A stretch of 64,000 nucleotides of DNA from Lathyrus oleraceus (lineage: Eukaryota; Streptophyta; Magnoliopsida; Fabales; Fabaceae). The translations under genes and the position numbers were made by a program. The DNA is taken from positions 355,143,400-355,207,399 of the forward strand of contig NC_066579.1 in NCBI RefSeq assembly GCF_024323335.1. Reading direction: 5' to 3'. The notes under the pieces were generated by a model. It was not told the origin of the DNA and did no database searches. It saw only the letters and a list, made by a program, of their open reading frames with translations. This document shows, in pieces, positions 44,053-56,258 of this stretch (positions are counted from its first letter, which is position 1; each line of letters opens with the position of its first letter).

Positions 44053-47000
44053 AAGTTGAATTTGATTTGGATCAAAGAATTTTAAGCCTCTCATATGTCA
44101 AGGCTAACCACAAATCATTAACTCATTGGTCAAAATAAAAAGAAGAAGATGAGAGATGAAGATGGAATGTACAAAATGAGAATTCAAATGACATAACCAA
44201 AACACAATGATCAAATGTGAATGGAATCAACATCAATCAATGGTAAACAGAAGTGAAATGAAGATTAGAAGTCAAGAAAGGTCGAACATATTTTTTGGTA
44301 TTTTTTGGAATTAAAATAATACATAAAATAAAATGAACAAAGTAAGGTCAAACTTCAAATCCAATTCAAATCAACTTGGATAAGTCCAATTGGATCATCA
44401 TAAGTCTAACATGGTCAAACAAGGTTTGGCAAATTTTCTCAACATTTTTTGAAAACAGAAACTATTTTAAAATCAATTAAAAGCATTAAAATATAACACA
44501 AATGAATTAAAATCTCAAATAAATCTCAAATCAATTAAGAAATTGATGAGAATATTTTCATAGACTTATCATGGTCCAAAGGTGTTAAGAAAATATTTTT
44601 GGAATTTTTGAATATAAAAAAGTATTTAAAATGAATTAAAAACAACTAAAAACACAATAATTCACAAAAAATATTAAATGGAATCACAAAAATAATTAAA
44701 AATCAGATTATGAAACTAGATTTTAAAAGAATTTTTTTGCAATTGGTATCATATTTTTGTGATTCCAAATAAAAGAGTTATGAATTTTTAAAAATAAAAG
44801 GAATTAAAGAAAATAAAACAGAAATTAAGAAAATCTGGAAAATCCACAGCGCTTGGATCAACATTCGTTAATTGACGTGGACAATCCAAGGGATCGGAGG
44901 CGTGCGCTCATTGTGTTCACAAGTCAAACGCGTCACACGCTGGATTTAGAAAAGTCATAAAGAGCAAAGGCCAAGATTAGATCGTGCATGTGAGATCCAA
45001 GGGATACAAGCCATCCACGAGGAGACGGTGGTGGAAACCACCGTCTTCTCCGGTGATTAAACAGAAACCGACCACCAGTTGTAGGTTTTGCAACCTCAAC
45101 CAAACTACACGTGCCTTATATCAAATTAAAGTTGGGGTGATGTACATCACCCCTGTAACCTTGGATTGTTCTCTAGATCTCTATGGAAGGAGAAATCTGA
45201 GATGGAAAATCCAGTTGTTCAATCTGAAATGCACCAATTCATGAAATTAAAGCCATCATTGGCTTGCCTCTCACACGAGGACTTCAGAGAACCAAACAAA
45301 CACAAGCAAACCACATCATATAAGGAGATTCAGATCAAAACAATTGAGATGTAAACCTTTGAAGTGCAGCTTTGATGAGCACGATCCAACCAAACTCTTG
45401 CTTGCAACTTGATCTTGAGGTATGGTATGAGTGCAAGGCTTAGGAATTAGTATTGAAGATCAACTGATTTTGTTGAAATTCAAACTTGAAAAGAGAAATG
45501 AAAATTCAAAATTCCTTTGGTGTGAGGTTGGGAATGGATTTCAGCAGAGGTTTAGGCGCCTTCAGTTTGAGAAATGAATGAAGCAAGGTGTTTATTTATA
45601 GCTGAAGTTGCAAGGAATGCGTGATGAATCCGTGTGCATGAAGCTTTGGGTCCTCCATGCATGGGCTTGTACAGGCGCATGTGAGGCCCAAAAGCTGATG
45701 GTTTTGCAAGCTGATATCATAATGAAATGATTTGGACGTGTGGTTTGCATTACAATTGCTTGTGTAAGAAGATTTCATGTGAAATGCATAAATGGTCACA
45801 AATGTTCCTCTCTTCGAAAGTCCCATATGGAAAATCCAAACATAGGCATGTGAGTAATGGTTGGAAAGTTCTTGACATAAGGAACAAAATATATGTTGGA
45901 CAAAAATCCATCTGGAGTTTGGAAAATTGTGAAAACTGGCCATGAAGTTTGATGTATAAAACATGTCTTTGAAAAATTTGCCAAAAGTGACCAACTTCAA
46001 GCCCTTCTGTTTCAATGATGAAGCTTCAAATGGAAAAACCTCCAACATTAAAGTTGTAGATATTCTCAAGATAATAAATTTGGACTTAAATTTTTCATCA
46101 TTTGTATTTTTTATGAGAAAGTTATGGGCACTTGAAGTTGGACTTTTTCAAGATTCAATGGCTTTGGTCCAAAGTGACCTATAATGTTTTATATTATCAC
46201 ATGTGTTTCTTTTAGGATTATGAAAATTTGTCCAACATAACAATTTAAGTAGACATCTTAATATTTCCAATGCAATTGGCCTAGCCTAAAAATCATAAAA
46301 AATGAGTGAGTTAGGTCCTTGGGAAGTTGACCTAAAATTAGGGTTTCAATCAAAATGACCTATAATTTTTTGAAATGAATGATGACCTTAAAAGTTTCAA
46401 ATGATATTTTGATGAACACGAAAGTTGTTAATATGGTTCTTAAGAACATTTTGTATCTTGGGGTCATCTTCATTTGACAAACACATCAAAAGTTAGGTCT
46501 CAGTGGATTTCAATTTAGTCAGATGACTTGACTGGTCAACTTCTCAAGTCCAAACTTCAAATATTGATGAATGAATGATTGAGGGTAATCACATAGGCTC
46601 ATATATGCATAAAGTGATGAATGAAAGAACTTCCCTTGATTGAATTTGATCATAAGTTGAGGTTGCTTCATGAGCAAGGCACAATCAATGCACAGTTGAA
46701 TTAGGGTTTCCTTGGGAAACAAACCTCAACCCCTTTGGTTTATCTTGATCAAATTGGAAAAATTGAGATACTTGGGAGACATATATGATGATTGAGATCT
46801 TTGGGAACCATTGTCATGCTTGCTTTCATCTTCATCTTGCCACTTCAATGAGCATAGGGGCCTTCTAGGAGCCTTGGATCTCATGATAGCTTAAGCTTCA
46901 AAACAAACAAGTTAGTGACATATTTTTGTGCTTTTGGTTAGTAAACAAAATAATAAAAGCAATAATATACAATACAAGCATGCTTGGTGGTCTCAAACCA

Positions 47001-47118
47001 ACTCACACAAGTCCCAGCCCTAGGGTAAGGAGCCACACATGCTATGATCCTTGAGGCAATGCAATGAGCAATGATATGATGCCACGAGGGATCTGAGGGT
47101 AAAAATTAAGGTCTTACA
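44053..47118 (-). repeat. Solo LTR S, part right of K
   Basis: The first five bases (44053-44057, AAGTT) are the right TSD of K. The rest is LTR sequence ending GGTCTTACA. The 157-codon minus-strand ORF at 45596-46069 has no domain and lies inside LTR sequence. No gene. Confidence 0.9.
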
Positions 47119-47123
47119 ATATG
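47119..47123. repeat. Target-site duplication of solo LTR S, right copy (ATATG)
   Basis: Identical to 33865-33869. Confidence 0.96.
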
Positions 47124-48254
47124 CTTTACAAGAGAAACTTTGATATGGTTTTACTTAGATGCGTGGATAGACACAAAGCAGACCTGTTGATGACTGAAGT
47201 CCATGAAGGTTCCTTTGGTACTCATTCCAATGGACATTCTATGGCGAAAAAGATGTTAATAGCATGTTACTATTGGCTGACAATGGAATCTAACTGTTAC
47301 AAGTTTGTGAAGAAATGCCACAAGTGTCAAATTTATGCAGATAAGATTCATGTTCCTTCAACACTGTTGAATGTCATTTCCTCTCCATGGCCTTTCTCCA
47401 TGTGGGAAATTGATATGATTGGCATGATTGAGCCTAAAACTTCGAACGGACACCATTTCATTCTGGTGGCTATTGACTACTTCACAAAGTGGGTTGAGGC
47501 GGCATCGTATGCAAATGTAACCAAGCAAATTGTTGTAAGGTTTATCAAGAATCAGATTATATGCCGTTATGGTGTGCCGAGTAAGATCATTACTGATAAT
47601 GGATATAACTTGAATAACAATATGATGGAAAATCTTTGCAAAGTCTTCAAGATTGCACATCATAGTTCTTCTCCCTACAGACCTAAGATGAATGGGGTTG
47701 TTGAAGCTGCAAATAAGAACATTAATAAGATCATTCAGATGATGGTTGTGACCTACAAGGATTGGCATGAGATGCTCTAATTTTCTTTGCATAGGTATCG
47801 TACATCCATCCGCACTACAACAGGGGCAACCCCGTTCTCACTTGTTTATGGCATGGAAGTTATGCTCCCAGTAGAATTTGAAATCCCATCATTGTGTGTT
47901 TTGATGGAAGCCAAGTTGACAAAAGCTGAATGGTGTCAGACCAAATATGATCAGCTGAATTTGATTGAAGAGAAAAGGTTGACTGCCATGTGCCATGGTC
48001 AGTTATATCAGCAAAGAATGAAGAAAGAATTTGATAAGAAGTTTAGACCTCGTATGTTGAGAGTTGGTGACCTTGTGCTCAATAAGATTTTATCTTTCAA
48101 ACCAGATTCTAGGGGGAAATGGACTCCTAATTATGAAGACCCATATGTTGTCAAGAGAGCCTTTTCAGGTGACGTTTTGATTCTTACAACTATGGATGGT
48201 GAAGAGTTCAATCGTCCTATCAATGTCAATGCAGTCAAGAAATACTTGGCTTAA
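47124..48254 (+). pseudogene. Element B integrase
   Basis: Continues the RNase H frame of B after S. LYKRNFDMVLLRCVDRH, the zinc-finger HEGSFGTH...CHKC and the catalytic aspartates in WEIDMIG and ITDNGYN are retained, and the glutamate in NGVVEAANK is present 35 residues after the second Asp. TAA at 47778-47780 interrupts the frame, at the position of Pro in C (EMLPFSLH); the frame then continues to the stop at 48252-48254. The C-terminal part has DPYVVKRAFSG where C has GPYVVKKVFSG. Integrase would splice cDNA into chromosomes. One nonsense codon aside, it is the best-preserved part of B. Confidence 0.92.
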
Positions 48255-48272
48255 AAAGAAAAGAACAGCTCG

Positions 48273-48423
48273 CTAAGTTGAAAACTCGAAGGGGTGGCTT
48301 AGGCAAAAATGAGCGTCTCGGTGGATTGAAAACCCGAAAGGGCGATCCAGGTAAAAATTAGAGACATAAAACAGAAAAATAATTATCCCGATAAATTGAG
48401 TACCCCACCTTGGGGCAATTTAT
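48273..48423 (+). ncRNA. Candidate structured RNA array after the pol stop of element B
   Basis: Three stem-loops of one plan follow within 170 nt of the stop. Unit one: CTAAGTTG (48273-48280) with TGGCTTAG (48295-48302), inner CTC-GAAG-GGG. Unit two: GGATTG (48323-48328) with CGATCC (48343-48348), inner CCC-GAAA-GGG. Unit three: ATAAATTG (48391-48398) with CAATTTAT (48416-48423), inner CCCC-ACCTT-GGGG. Each has four unpaired bases on the 5' side (AAAA, AAAA, AGTA) and is followed by GCAAAAAT or GTAAAAAT. Unit one keeps pairing by G.U where C's unit two has Watson-Crick pairs. Function unknown. Confidence 0.55.
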
Positions 48424-49838
48424 GCAAAAATTAGGGATTATGGCAAGTAACTGCATTCGGTCGAGCTCCAGTCTTGAAAGTATTCTTGATCCAGTCAGTC
48501 AATTTTGATTCGTCATTCTCAGCCGAAGCCAAGAGCATAATAGATATCACAAATGGTAGAAGGGTTAGTGATCATTGTATTCAATGTAGCCCTTTGCCAT
48601 GTAAATGACCATTTTTCAACTTTTGTAAAGATCTATGGAGTCTTGTCATTTATAGACTACCATTCTATTAAATAAAGTTGAGCTTTTTATCCAATTGTTT
48701 TTACTCTTATTTATCTTTCAGCCAAATAGAATTAAATTTTATGATGATCATTTTGAAATTTAATTTTAAAAAAATAAAAATCATGTTTTCTTAAATAATA
48801 AAAGCAGTTACTTTTTAAGAGAAATCAATTTCATTTAAGGAATATCAACAGCGGTCTAAGAACTGGTTAGCCCTAAAACGTGAAGCATTGTTGGTTTTCC
48901 CCAAGCAATTTGCATGATCTCCGTTTCCTCCCCAACAACACTTCAACATATCCAGCCGAGTTTTGTTGGTTTCCCCAACTGAGTTTGTAATTGTCTCCCT
49001 TGATTTGCAGGTGCATTTTCTCAGCAGTGTGCATAGATCCAGCACAAGATTTTGTTTCCCTTCAAGTGGCCAGCGAATTTCATTCGGCATTAATCCTAGA
49101 GCAGTATGTCTGATCCTCTGTAAGGTTGTCTCCCATTTGATATGGTGTTGACCTAAAATTCCCCACAGAGTTGATGGTGTAGATTCTCGAAAAATCTTTT
49201 CATTTTCCCCAGCCAGGGTTGAGCCTTTGAGATATATGATTTACATTCATCCTTTACCTCTCTTTCTCCAATTCATTCCCTCCTATTGAGATTGGTGGAG
49301 TGTTGTATTGATGATTCAGACCGGTAAAGTTTGTATCCTTTGTGATCGTTTTGTCAGCATGATCATCATATATACATATACATATACATTCGTAGATTTC
49401 ATCATTTTGCATTATTATTACACTTTGTGATTCATTATTTCTTTGATCCTCTGCTTTGGTGGTATCCTTTCCCCTCGCGCAGATTCGGTGTGTTTGTCCT
49501 CTTTTAGTTATAGAGTGTCAGCCCCTTAAGCAGAAAGAATTTAACCTTTCTCATTCCCAACTGAGTTACTCCCTTGTGGATGATTATTATTTCAGCTTCC
49601 CCCTAGTTGATTATCTGGATGGAACCACCCCCCTGAGTTATTTCCTCGTTGGGTTGAGTCTTTGATTGACCGTTTCTTTCAAGATCTTGCCTAGATAGAT
49701 GTTTTTGGTCCCCTGAGAGTCTATTGCCCAGTAATTGGGAATATTCTTCTCGATTTGCGAGTATTTTACTTTTTCCCAACACCCGGTAAAAGTAATCTAC
49801 TTCCTTTATTTTTCCCCAGCGGATTCGTTTTACGTTTC
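48424..49838 (+). other. 3' UTR of element B, first part
   Basis: Non-coding. TTCCCCA(A/G)C and CCCCACAGAGTTG-type motifs recur (for example 48897, 48970, 49159-49173, 49205). They are complementary to parts of B's primer-binding site. Small ORFs show no domain. Confidence 0.65.
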
Positions 49839-50640
49839 CCCAGAAAGTCTATCTTTGATATGTTCATCTTAACTGATGACGGATTTTCTTTCATTTTTGA
49901 GTTTGTCCTTGATATGTTCATCTTAACTGATGACGGATATTATCGTTTTGGTATTCTACCCAGTAAAAAGGTAGTTGTAATCCCTATTTCTCTCTCCAGA
50001 AGGTTAATCCTTGATATGTTCATCCTAACCGATGATAGGTTTCCTCTCTTTTTGGTCTTCTGCCCAGTAATCGGTAGTTGTAAATCCTGCTTCCCTTTTT
50101 TCGGAGTCTATCCTTGATATGTTCATCCTAACCGGTGACGGATATTCTCTCTTTTGGTTTTCTATCCAGTAACTGATAGATATAATTCTTATTTCTCCCC
50201 TTGGAGTCTATCCTTGATAGGTTCATCTTAATCGGTGACAAATATTCTCTTTCCGGTATTCTATCCAGTATCCGATAGATGTAATTACTTCTTTTTCCCG
50301 GTAGTCTATCCTTGATATGTTCATCTTAAATGATGACAAATATTCTTCCCTTTGAGTCTATCCTTGATATGTTCACTTTAACCAGTGACATATACTCTCT
50401 TTCTTTGTGGTCTTCTGCCCAGTAATCGGTAGTTGTAAATCCTATTTGGTGTTTCCCTAGCAAGTTATTCTTACCCAGTAACTGGTAATGAATACACCTT
50501 CTGGTTGCCCTAAGCGAGTCATCTTTGATATGTTTACCCTCACCTGTAATAGATGTCCTCTCTGTCAGATTATGTTATCTCCTTACCTAGTAACTGATAA
50601 TGGATAATATACTTCTATTACTCCTGTGTCGAAGATCTTT
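49839..50640 (+). repeat. Imperfect tandem repeat in the 3' UTR of element B
   Basis: The core TTGATATGTTCATCTTAACT, followed by GATGACGGATATTCT, occurs about eight times between 49854 and 50560 at intervals of roughly 50-115 bp. It alternates with CCCAGTAATCGGTAGTTGTA-type motifs. The second motif also occurs, in the same element sense, in the 3' UTR of D (62440-63340). Confidence 0.8.
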
Positions 50641-51100
50641 TCTTCCCCGGTTGAGTTCGAGTGCGTATTTCCTCGGTGAAATCGCCATTTCCTGTTTGGT
50701 TTAGGCATTTCAGCTTTGTTCTGACATACTTGTTTCCCCTGAATTTTCCCTTTTATCCCCGGTTGAGTCTTTCCATTGATTTATTTTCAGGGAATCCCTC
50801 ATGTCCCCCAGCAGTTTTAAGTCGTCACCTGGCCTATGCACAATCTTTTATCCCCTAGAGTCTTTGTCTCCCCAATGAGTTCTCCTTAGGGAATGCATTA
50901 TGCTTTTGTGGACTTTCATTCTCTCCATATTCTTTTCCTTTGTGGCAACATTTTCCCCACAGAGATTATTTTTTAACATTTCATATCATATGCATCATGA
51001 GGTCTCTTAGGGACCAAAATTTGTTTCTATTATTGTTATTTAAGTCCATTCTACTGAGTCGATATAAAGATTTTAACCTTCATCTCCTCAGCTAGAACGC
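50641..51100 (+). other. 3' UTR of element B, last part
   Basis: Pyrimidine-rich, non-coding sequence with more CCCC-containing motifs (TCCCCGGTTGAGT, CCCCCAGCAG). No gene. Confidence 0.6.
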
Positions 51101-51117
51101 CCTTAAATAGGGGCAGC
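51101..51117 (+). other. Element B polypurine tract
   Basis: CCTTAAATAGGGGCAGC lies directly before the 3' LTR start TGTAAGACCCC. Confidence 0.88.
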
Positions 51118-54100
51118 TGTAAGACCCCAGTTTTGACCCTAAGATCCCTCATGCTATCTCATCATATACATTGGCATTGGGATCACACCTTGGCATCCTC
51201 CTTACCCCTCATTCATTGGGTTTGCATTGGGAGAGATCACCAAGCACATTTGATTGTATCATATTTCATTTTTCATTATTTACTAACCAAAATACCAAAA
51301 ATATGTCAATGTATAGTTTGTTGATTTTGTAGGTAGTGTGTGTGCTCACCTATGCCGTATCAAGCTTATATCTAGGGTTTAAGACCCTCAATGCAAGGAG
51401 CTCAATAAAGAAATGATTCACATTGGCTCTAAGTATCATATATGGATCCCCATGATCTTCACATATTATTTTGATCAAGAAATCATCAAGAGTTTGGAGT
51501 TGGTTTGCCCGGGAAACCCTAATTCATTTGGATGTCTTTTGTGACTTCTTCAACAAGTTTATTCAACAATTGATCAAATATTTAAATGGATACTTCACCT
51601 TACATCATCTTATGCATATATGATCCTCCACGAGTCCCAAAATTCAAGAAAATGTCAAGCTATCAAGTTGGTTCATGGTGGTTGACCAGAGGAACTCAAC
51701 TGGTCAAAACTTTGGTTCCCTAGAGACTATCTCCTACAATATTTGTCATATGAAAATGATTACAAGAACAAAGTTACTCAAAATGACAGATTATAGGTCA
51801 ATTTGTGCTTGGAAAGTCAATTTGTATGGTGAAAGATTATAGGTCATTTTGTCTAAACCCTAGTTTGGAGGTCAACTTCCCATTCAAATTGCTCATTGTT
51901 TATGAGATGAAAGCCATTCAAATTGCATGATCAAATTCAAGATGTCTACTCAAACTTTGATGTTTGGGGGAAGTTAAAATTAAACTTTCAAATGCATGTG
52001 CCAAGAGGAAACATTATAGGTCATTTTGGGCCATTACCATTGAACAAGTGATTTTCCTCAACTTCTAAAATGCATAACTCCTTCATGCCAAATCCAAATG
52101 ATGTCAAATTTGTGACCAAATTGAATAGGTTTGAAAGAGATACAACTTTGATGAAGGAACGTTTCTCATTCAAATTCCATAGAAAAAGTTATTCACGGTG
52201 GAAGAAGTGAACATTTGACTTCGGACTTAGAAAATTTTCAAATATGTTTAATTTCCCAAACTTCCACCTCAAAATTCATCATGATCTAAGCCTCAAATGA
52301 AAATGTGTTCAACATAAATGTTGTTCACCTTGATCTAACCTTTCCAAAATATCCAAGATCATCTCATTTGGATCAAACTTTAGGGACTTGCGCATGGCTT
52401 CATTATGGAAAGTGTTTTGGCAAGATTGGATTTCAAGTGATCAAATTCTTTTGCATGCTTACACATGATGCATTTATCACACTTTGTACATGAATTGGGA
52501 GTGTATTGCATCATCCCTAAGGCCAAAATAATTGCCCATGCACCCATGTAAAGGAGTTTCCAAATTTTTCAAAATTTCAAGTGGTGCAAATATCAAGTGC
52601 CTTGCCTATTTAAGCAAGCTTAAGGCTTCAGATTCATAATCAACACCTTGCCCAAGCTTTGCTAGACCAATCCAAACCCTCATTTCCATAGAATTTCTGA
52701 AGATTTTTATTGAAATCGAGCTTGAACTCCATCCTCTGTTTGGAAGTTCAAACTCCAGAAATTCACTTCCCTTTTCATCTCAATTGGCTTCTGCAAGCAA
52801 GAGGAAGAGAAATCAAGCAAATCCAGATCAAGTTCAAATGGAATTAGATCAACTCGAAGGTGATATTTCAGAAACTTCTTCTCTTCGATTCTCCCTCAAT
52901 TGTTAACTATTCTTGTTGATTTTTGGTTGTCTGAAGTCCTATCAATGAAGGCAAGAAGATTGAGTTGCTTTGATGTCAAATCGAAGCAACTCAGTTCATG
53001 ATCCTCAAAATTCAAATCTCTGTATCTTTTTATATACTTGGAATTGGACAAAATTGAGGTCAGATCCGAACTCCTGGGCATTTTTTCTTTAAACCCATGT
53101 CTTGCGTTTTTAATTTTGGTGATGGTTGATGGTGGACCAGTCCGGTGAGGTCCATTGGAGAAGAAGACTGGAGCTCTGGCTCCGATGATGTGTTGTCATG
53201 CATCTCAATCATAGGATCCAGTTCAAATGTTTTAATCTCGTGCGTTGCTTTTGATTACCATGTGTGTGGTTCAGTTGACCAGGGAACAGGTGGAACATGC
53301 GCTTATCACCATCTGATCTGCCACCTCAATTAATGAGGGAGATCAGATGATTCTCATTTTTTTGAATTTCTGATTATTTCATTTAATTGCTTATTTTTAA
53401 TTAGATCATATTAATTTAATTATTAATCCAAAAAATATGAGACTTTCACCAAAAAAATTCAAATATTTTTCTCTTTCATTTTCTATTAAAATTATTTTTT
53501 GGACTAGTTTTGATATATTTCATGATTTAATTGTTTTTGTGCATATTTTTAATTGTTTAAAAATACTTATGACTTTTCAAAAATAATGAAATTTTTTGTC
53601 CAAGGTCCTTTGACCTTGTTTGACCATTTATTTGGTGTTTTGAAGAGGTTATAGGTTTTTGATCAAATATAATTTAATTTAAATGCATTTTAATTTGATT
53701 TTTAATTGTTTAATTGTGTAGAAATTATGTTGAGCCATTTTTATTGACTTGTGAAGTTGATTATGTGTTTGGGCCTTGGTCAAGGTTGATTTGACTTTTG
53801 TTGGATTAAAATCATTAGATTTAGGGGATTGATGAAATGTACATTTCATCTCCCAAAATGAATGAATGATTTTAACTTGATAAAATTCCTCCCATGACCA
53901 ATTCGTGTTTGTCTCATTTCTCCTCCCTCTTCATCTTCAATCTCATTCTATCTCATCCCTCTCATTGGCCAATGAAGTCTCAATATCCTAAGGCTAATTG
54001 GCTCATCAATAACTTTGTTTTAGATGAACCAATACAAGTATGGATGAGATTAGATCTATCCTTTGATCATTTTCTTTTTCTGTGTGGTATGTTTTAGGAG

Positions 54101-55236
54101 TATGGTCCATTATACCATATCTCTAACATGCATTAACACCAAAATTTCTATTGCCCGTCCTCAGATAGTTGTGACTTCTACATAAGTCCAATTACGATTG
54201 CTTAACATAGCGCTAAATTTTTACCCAAAAGACATAGCATTCTAGTAAGTGAGATTGTAAGTCTCCCCCCTTTCATGGTATTGTGTGGAAACTTGGCCTT
54301 TTTTCCTTCCTTTGGAAGATGTCTTGGTTCAAGGATCCATGCTTGTGAATAGAGGGTTGAGTGTTCTCCAAAGAATGACTTAAACAATTAAAAAGCAAAA
54401 CTTCACTAACATCTAATCAACTAACAATTTGACTAACCTTTTAATTTCAAGCCACTTATTTTATGCACTTTAAATTCAAGCCATTTATCATTTTCCATTT
54501 TATCATTTATCATTTGTGGTCTTAGGACCTTAAAATACCTAATAAACAACAAAAACCCTAAAAATGTTTATGTGTATTGTTGGATTTGATCTGAGCTTTG
54601 GACTTAGAATTAGGCAACATTCCTTATGCAAAGGACTTGGCCAATGCCAACATTTCTGAAACCGGGTTCTCGTGATTTGAGTTTTCATTTGATACAAGTA
54701 TTGAGATACACTTGAGTTCATCTACTACATGGTCTTGATGCAAATGTTACTTTGAACCCGTGTCTAATGCCTTATTCTGAGCCATTCAAGGAGTATGTCA
54801 TCTGATACATGGGAAGGTTAAGAGAACACTGTGAAGTTGCTAGCTTGGAGGTGGCTATCTTTATTTGATGCCTTGCTATTCATCTTGCTATTTGTTTATT
54901 GATATTGCTTGATTCCAAAGTCCAAAGGAAAAATGGGTTTCTATATGACATTCTTATCTATTGGATTGCATCCCATTGGTCAGATCTTTTCAAGTCTTAA
55001 CTTTTAATTTTGTGCTTAGGATTAGTCTCTTCATCTCCTCCCATTTCTTAAATTTTAAATCCCTCCCCCTTTTCAAAATCTTCTTTTCTTGTGATTTCTA
55101 AACTTAGAATTTATTGCAAACTAGAAACTTTGGTCTTATGCCATTGCATTTTTACACTCTTTTCTTAATCAAACTTGTAAATGAACTTAACTATATTGAC
55201 TTAAAATTTCAAAAGACAAAAAAAAAACTAACACTC
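51118..55236 (+). repeat. Element B 3' LTR, truncated by element D
   Basis: Aligns with 3407-4912 joined to 22275-24877. Around 52590-52620 it shows the uninterrupted form of the site into which C inserted in the other LTR. It ends at CACTC, where D begins. By comparison with the 5' LTR, 481 bp (equivalent to 24878-25358) are missing and should lie on the far side of D. It retains 140 bp (52644-52783) lost from the 5' LTR and lacks about 90 bp equivalent to about 24055-24150. No gene. Confidence 0.93.
55232..55236. repeat. Left target-site duplication of element D (CACTC)
   Basis: The partner copy would lie outside the window. The uninterrupted 5' LTR of B has CACTC followed by ATTCAAACTC at 24873, which supports this junction. 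Confidence 0.75.
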
Positions 55237-56258
55237 TGTAGCGGTGTATTCGTCACTTTATGATTTATTGACTAAATCAAAAGCAAAGCATACAAAGATA
55301 GAGTCGCCACCGCACTTTTATTTATCCAAAGGAATGGCTAAAAAGCGAACAAAAGCCTAAGAAGTTTTACAAAGAAAACTAATAAAAGGGGTACAGAGAT
55401 CTGGGTAAGGGGGTAATTATGCAAAGGGAAGGTATTAGGCACCCAATGCATCCTAGGTACTCCTAGGGAACCCTTTTCACAAATTGTTGCAAAAGATATT
55501 GTTTATCAAACATTTATTGTGCAAACATTGATTGGGAGGATGAGAAAAGAATATACAATTTTATTATTTTTGTGTTTGGATGGATGACCATTGCCTACGT
55601 ACCTTTATAGGATCAAAACCTCATAGTTCGGCTAAAAGATTTCCAAAAAAAATGAGTGAATTGATTTTAAACAAAAGCTCTAAGGTCTTTCATTATCCAC
55701 GGGAGAAAACTCAACCTATACAACCACAAGTCCACCATGTGAGAAAAGCTTCAACTTGCTAGTGAGGGACCATGCCCTATAATAAGCAAGGAAGTCTTAC
55801 AATTCAATCACTAAGAACAAAAGGTGAGATTCACATCAACCACTAAGACAATTGAGATCTATGGCTAATGTATGAAAACTTGATTAAAGAATGGACAAGG
55901 CCACAAAACAATTGAGTGAGTGAAATTAACCATTTAGGAGTATTCACAAAAGATGGTCAAAGTTGACATTAAATTCAATTCAGAAGAAGTATTGTGAAAA
56001 TGAAGTTTGAAAATCAGAGGCTTAAGGCCTAGGTTTCTAGTTTTGAAAACAGGTGAAAATGTTTGCACAAAGTTTTCTGGTTTGGGTTAACATGCAAATG
56101 GAGGTTGTAAGAAAACAAAAGGTGGGGATGAGGGGTAAAACTTCTTAGGAGTTCACCTCTTGAGATCATATGTAGATGATCCAAGTGATTCCTTTGGGAA
56201 AAGGCAACAAGCACAAAGCAAGTAAGCAAGTTCAAAGAGAACAAAACTGGAAATAGAA

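Larger units (their letters stand above)
33870..47118 (-). mobile_element. Element S: solo Ogre-type LTR, minus orientation, with copia element K inside
   Basis: The ends TGTAGCGG...GGTCTTACA match those of the D LTR (55237-60416) on the plus strand, and it is flanked by TSD ATATG. No primer site, polypurine tract or coding region of its own is present, so this is a solo LTR left by recombination between two LTRs. Without the 8341-bp K and its duplicated 5 bp it is about 4.9 kb. It lies inside B's RNase H-integrase frame. Confidence 0.92.
3407..55236 (+). mobile_element. Element B: old Ogre-type Ty3/gypsy element, plus strand, split by C, S and D
   Basis: The order on the plus strand is 5' LTR, tRNA primer site, ORF1, gag, protease, intron, RT, RNase H, integrase, 3' UTR, polypurine tract and 3' LTR. 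This is the Ogre arrangement, with ORF1 upstream of gag and an intron between protease and RT. C interrupts the 5' LTR, S (carrying K) interrupts the RNase H-integrase frame, and D interrupts the 3' LTR, whose last part of about 480 bp must lie outside the window. Without the insertions about 21 kb of B is visible, a normal Ogre size. Stops, frameshifts and an altered protease motif show it is dead. Confidence 0.9.

Noticed and set aside
45596..46069. 157-codon minus-strand ORF
   Set aside because: It lies inside LTR S, has no recognisable domain, and short ORFs of this sort are common in LTRs.
33870..47118. First impression of one large LTR element with copia coding between TGTAGCGG and CTTACA ends
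   Set aside because: The copia coding region has its own 1473-bp LTRs and its own TSD (AAGTT); the outer ends match a single LTR (D), so the outer unit is a solo LTR with a nested element.
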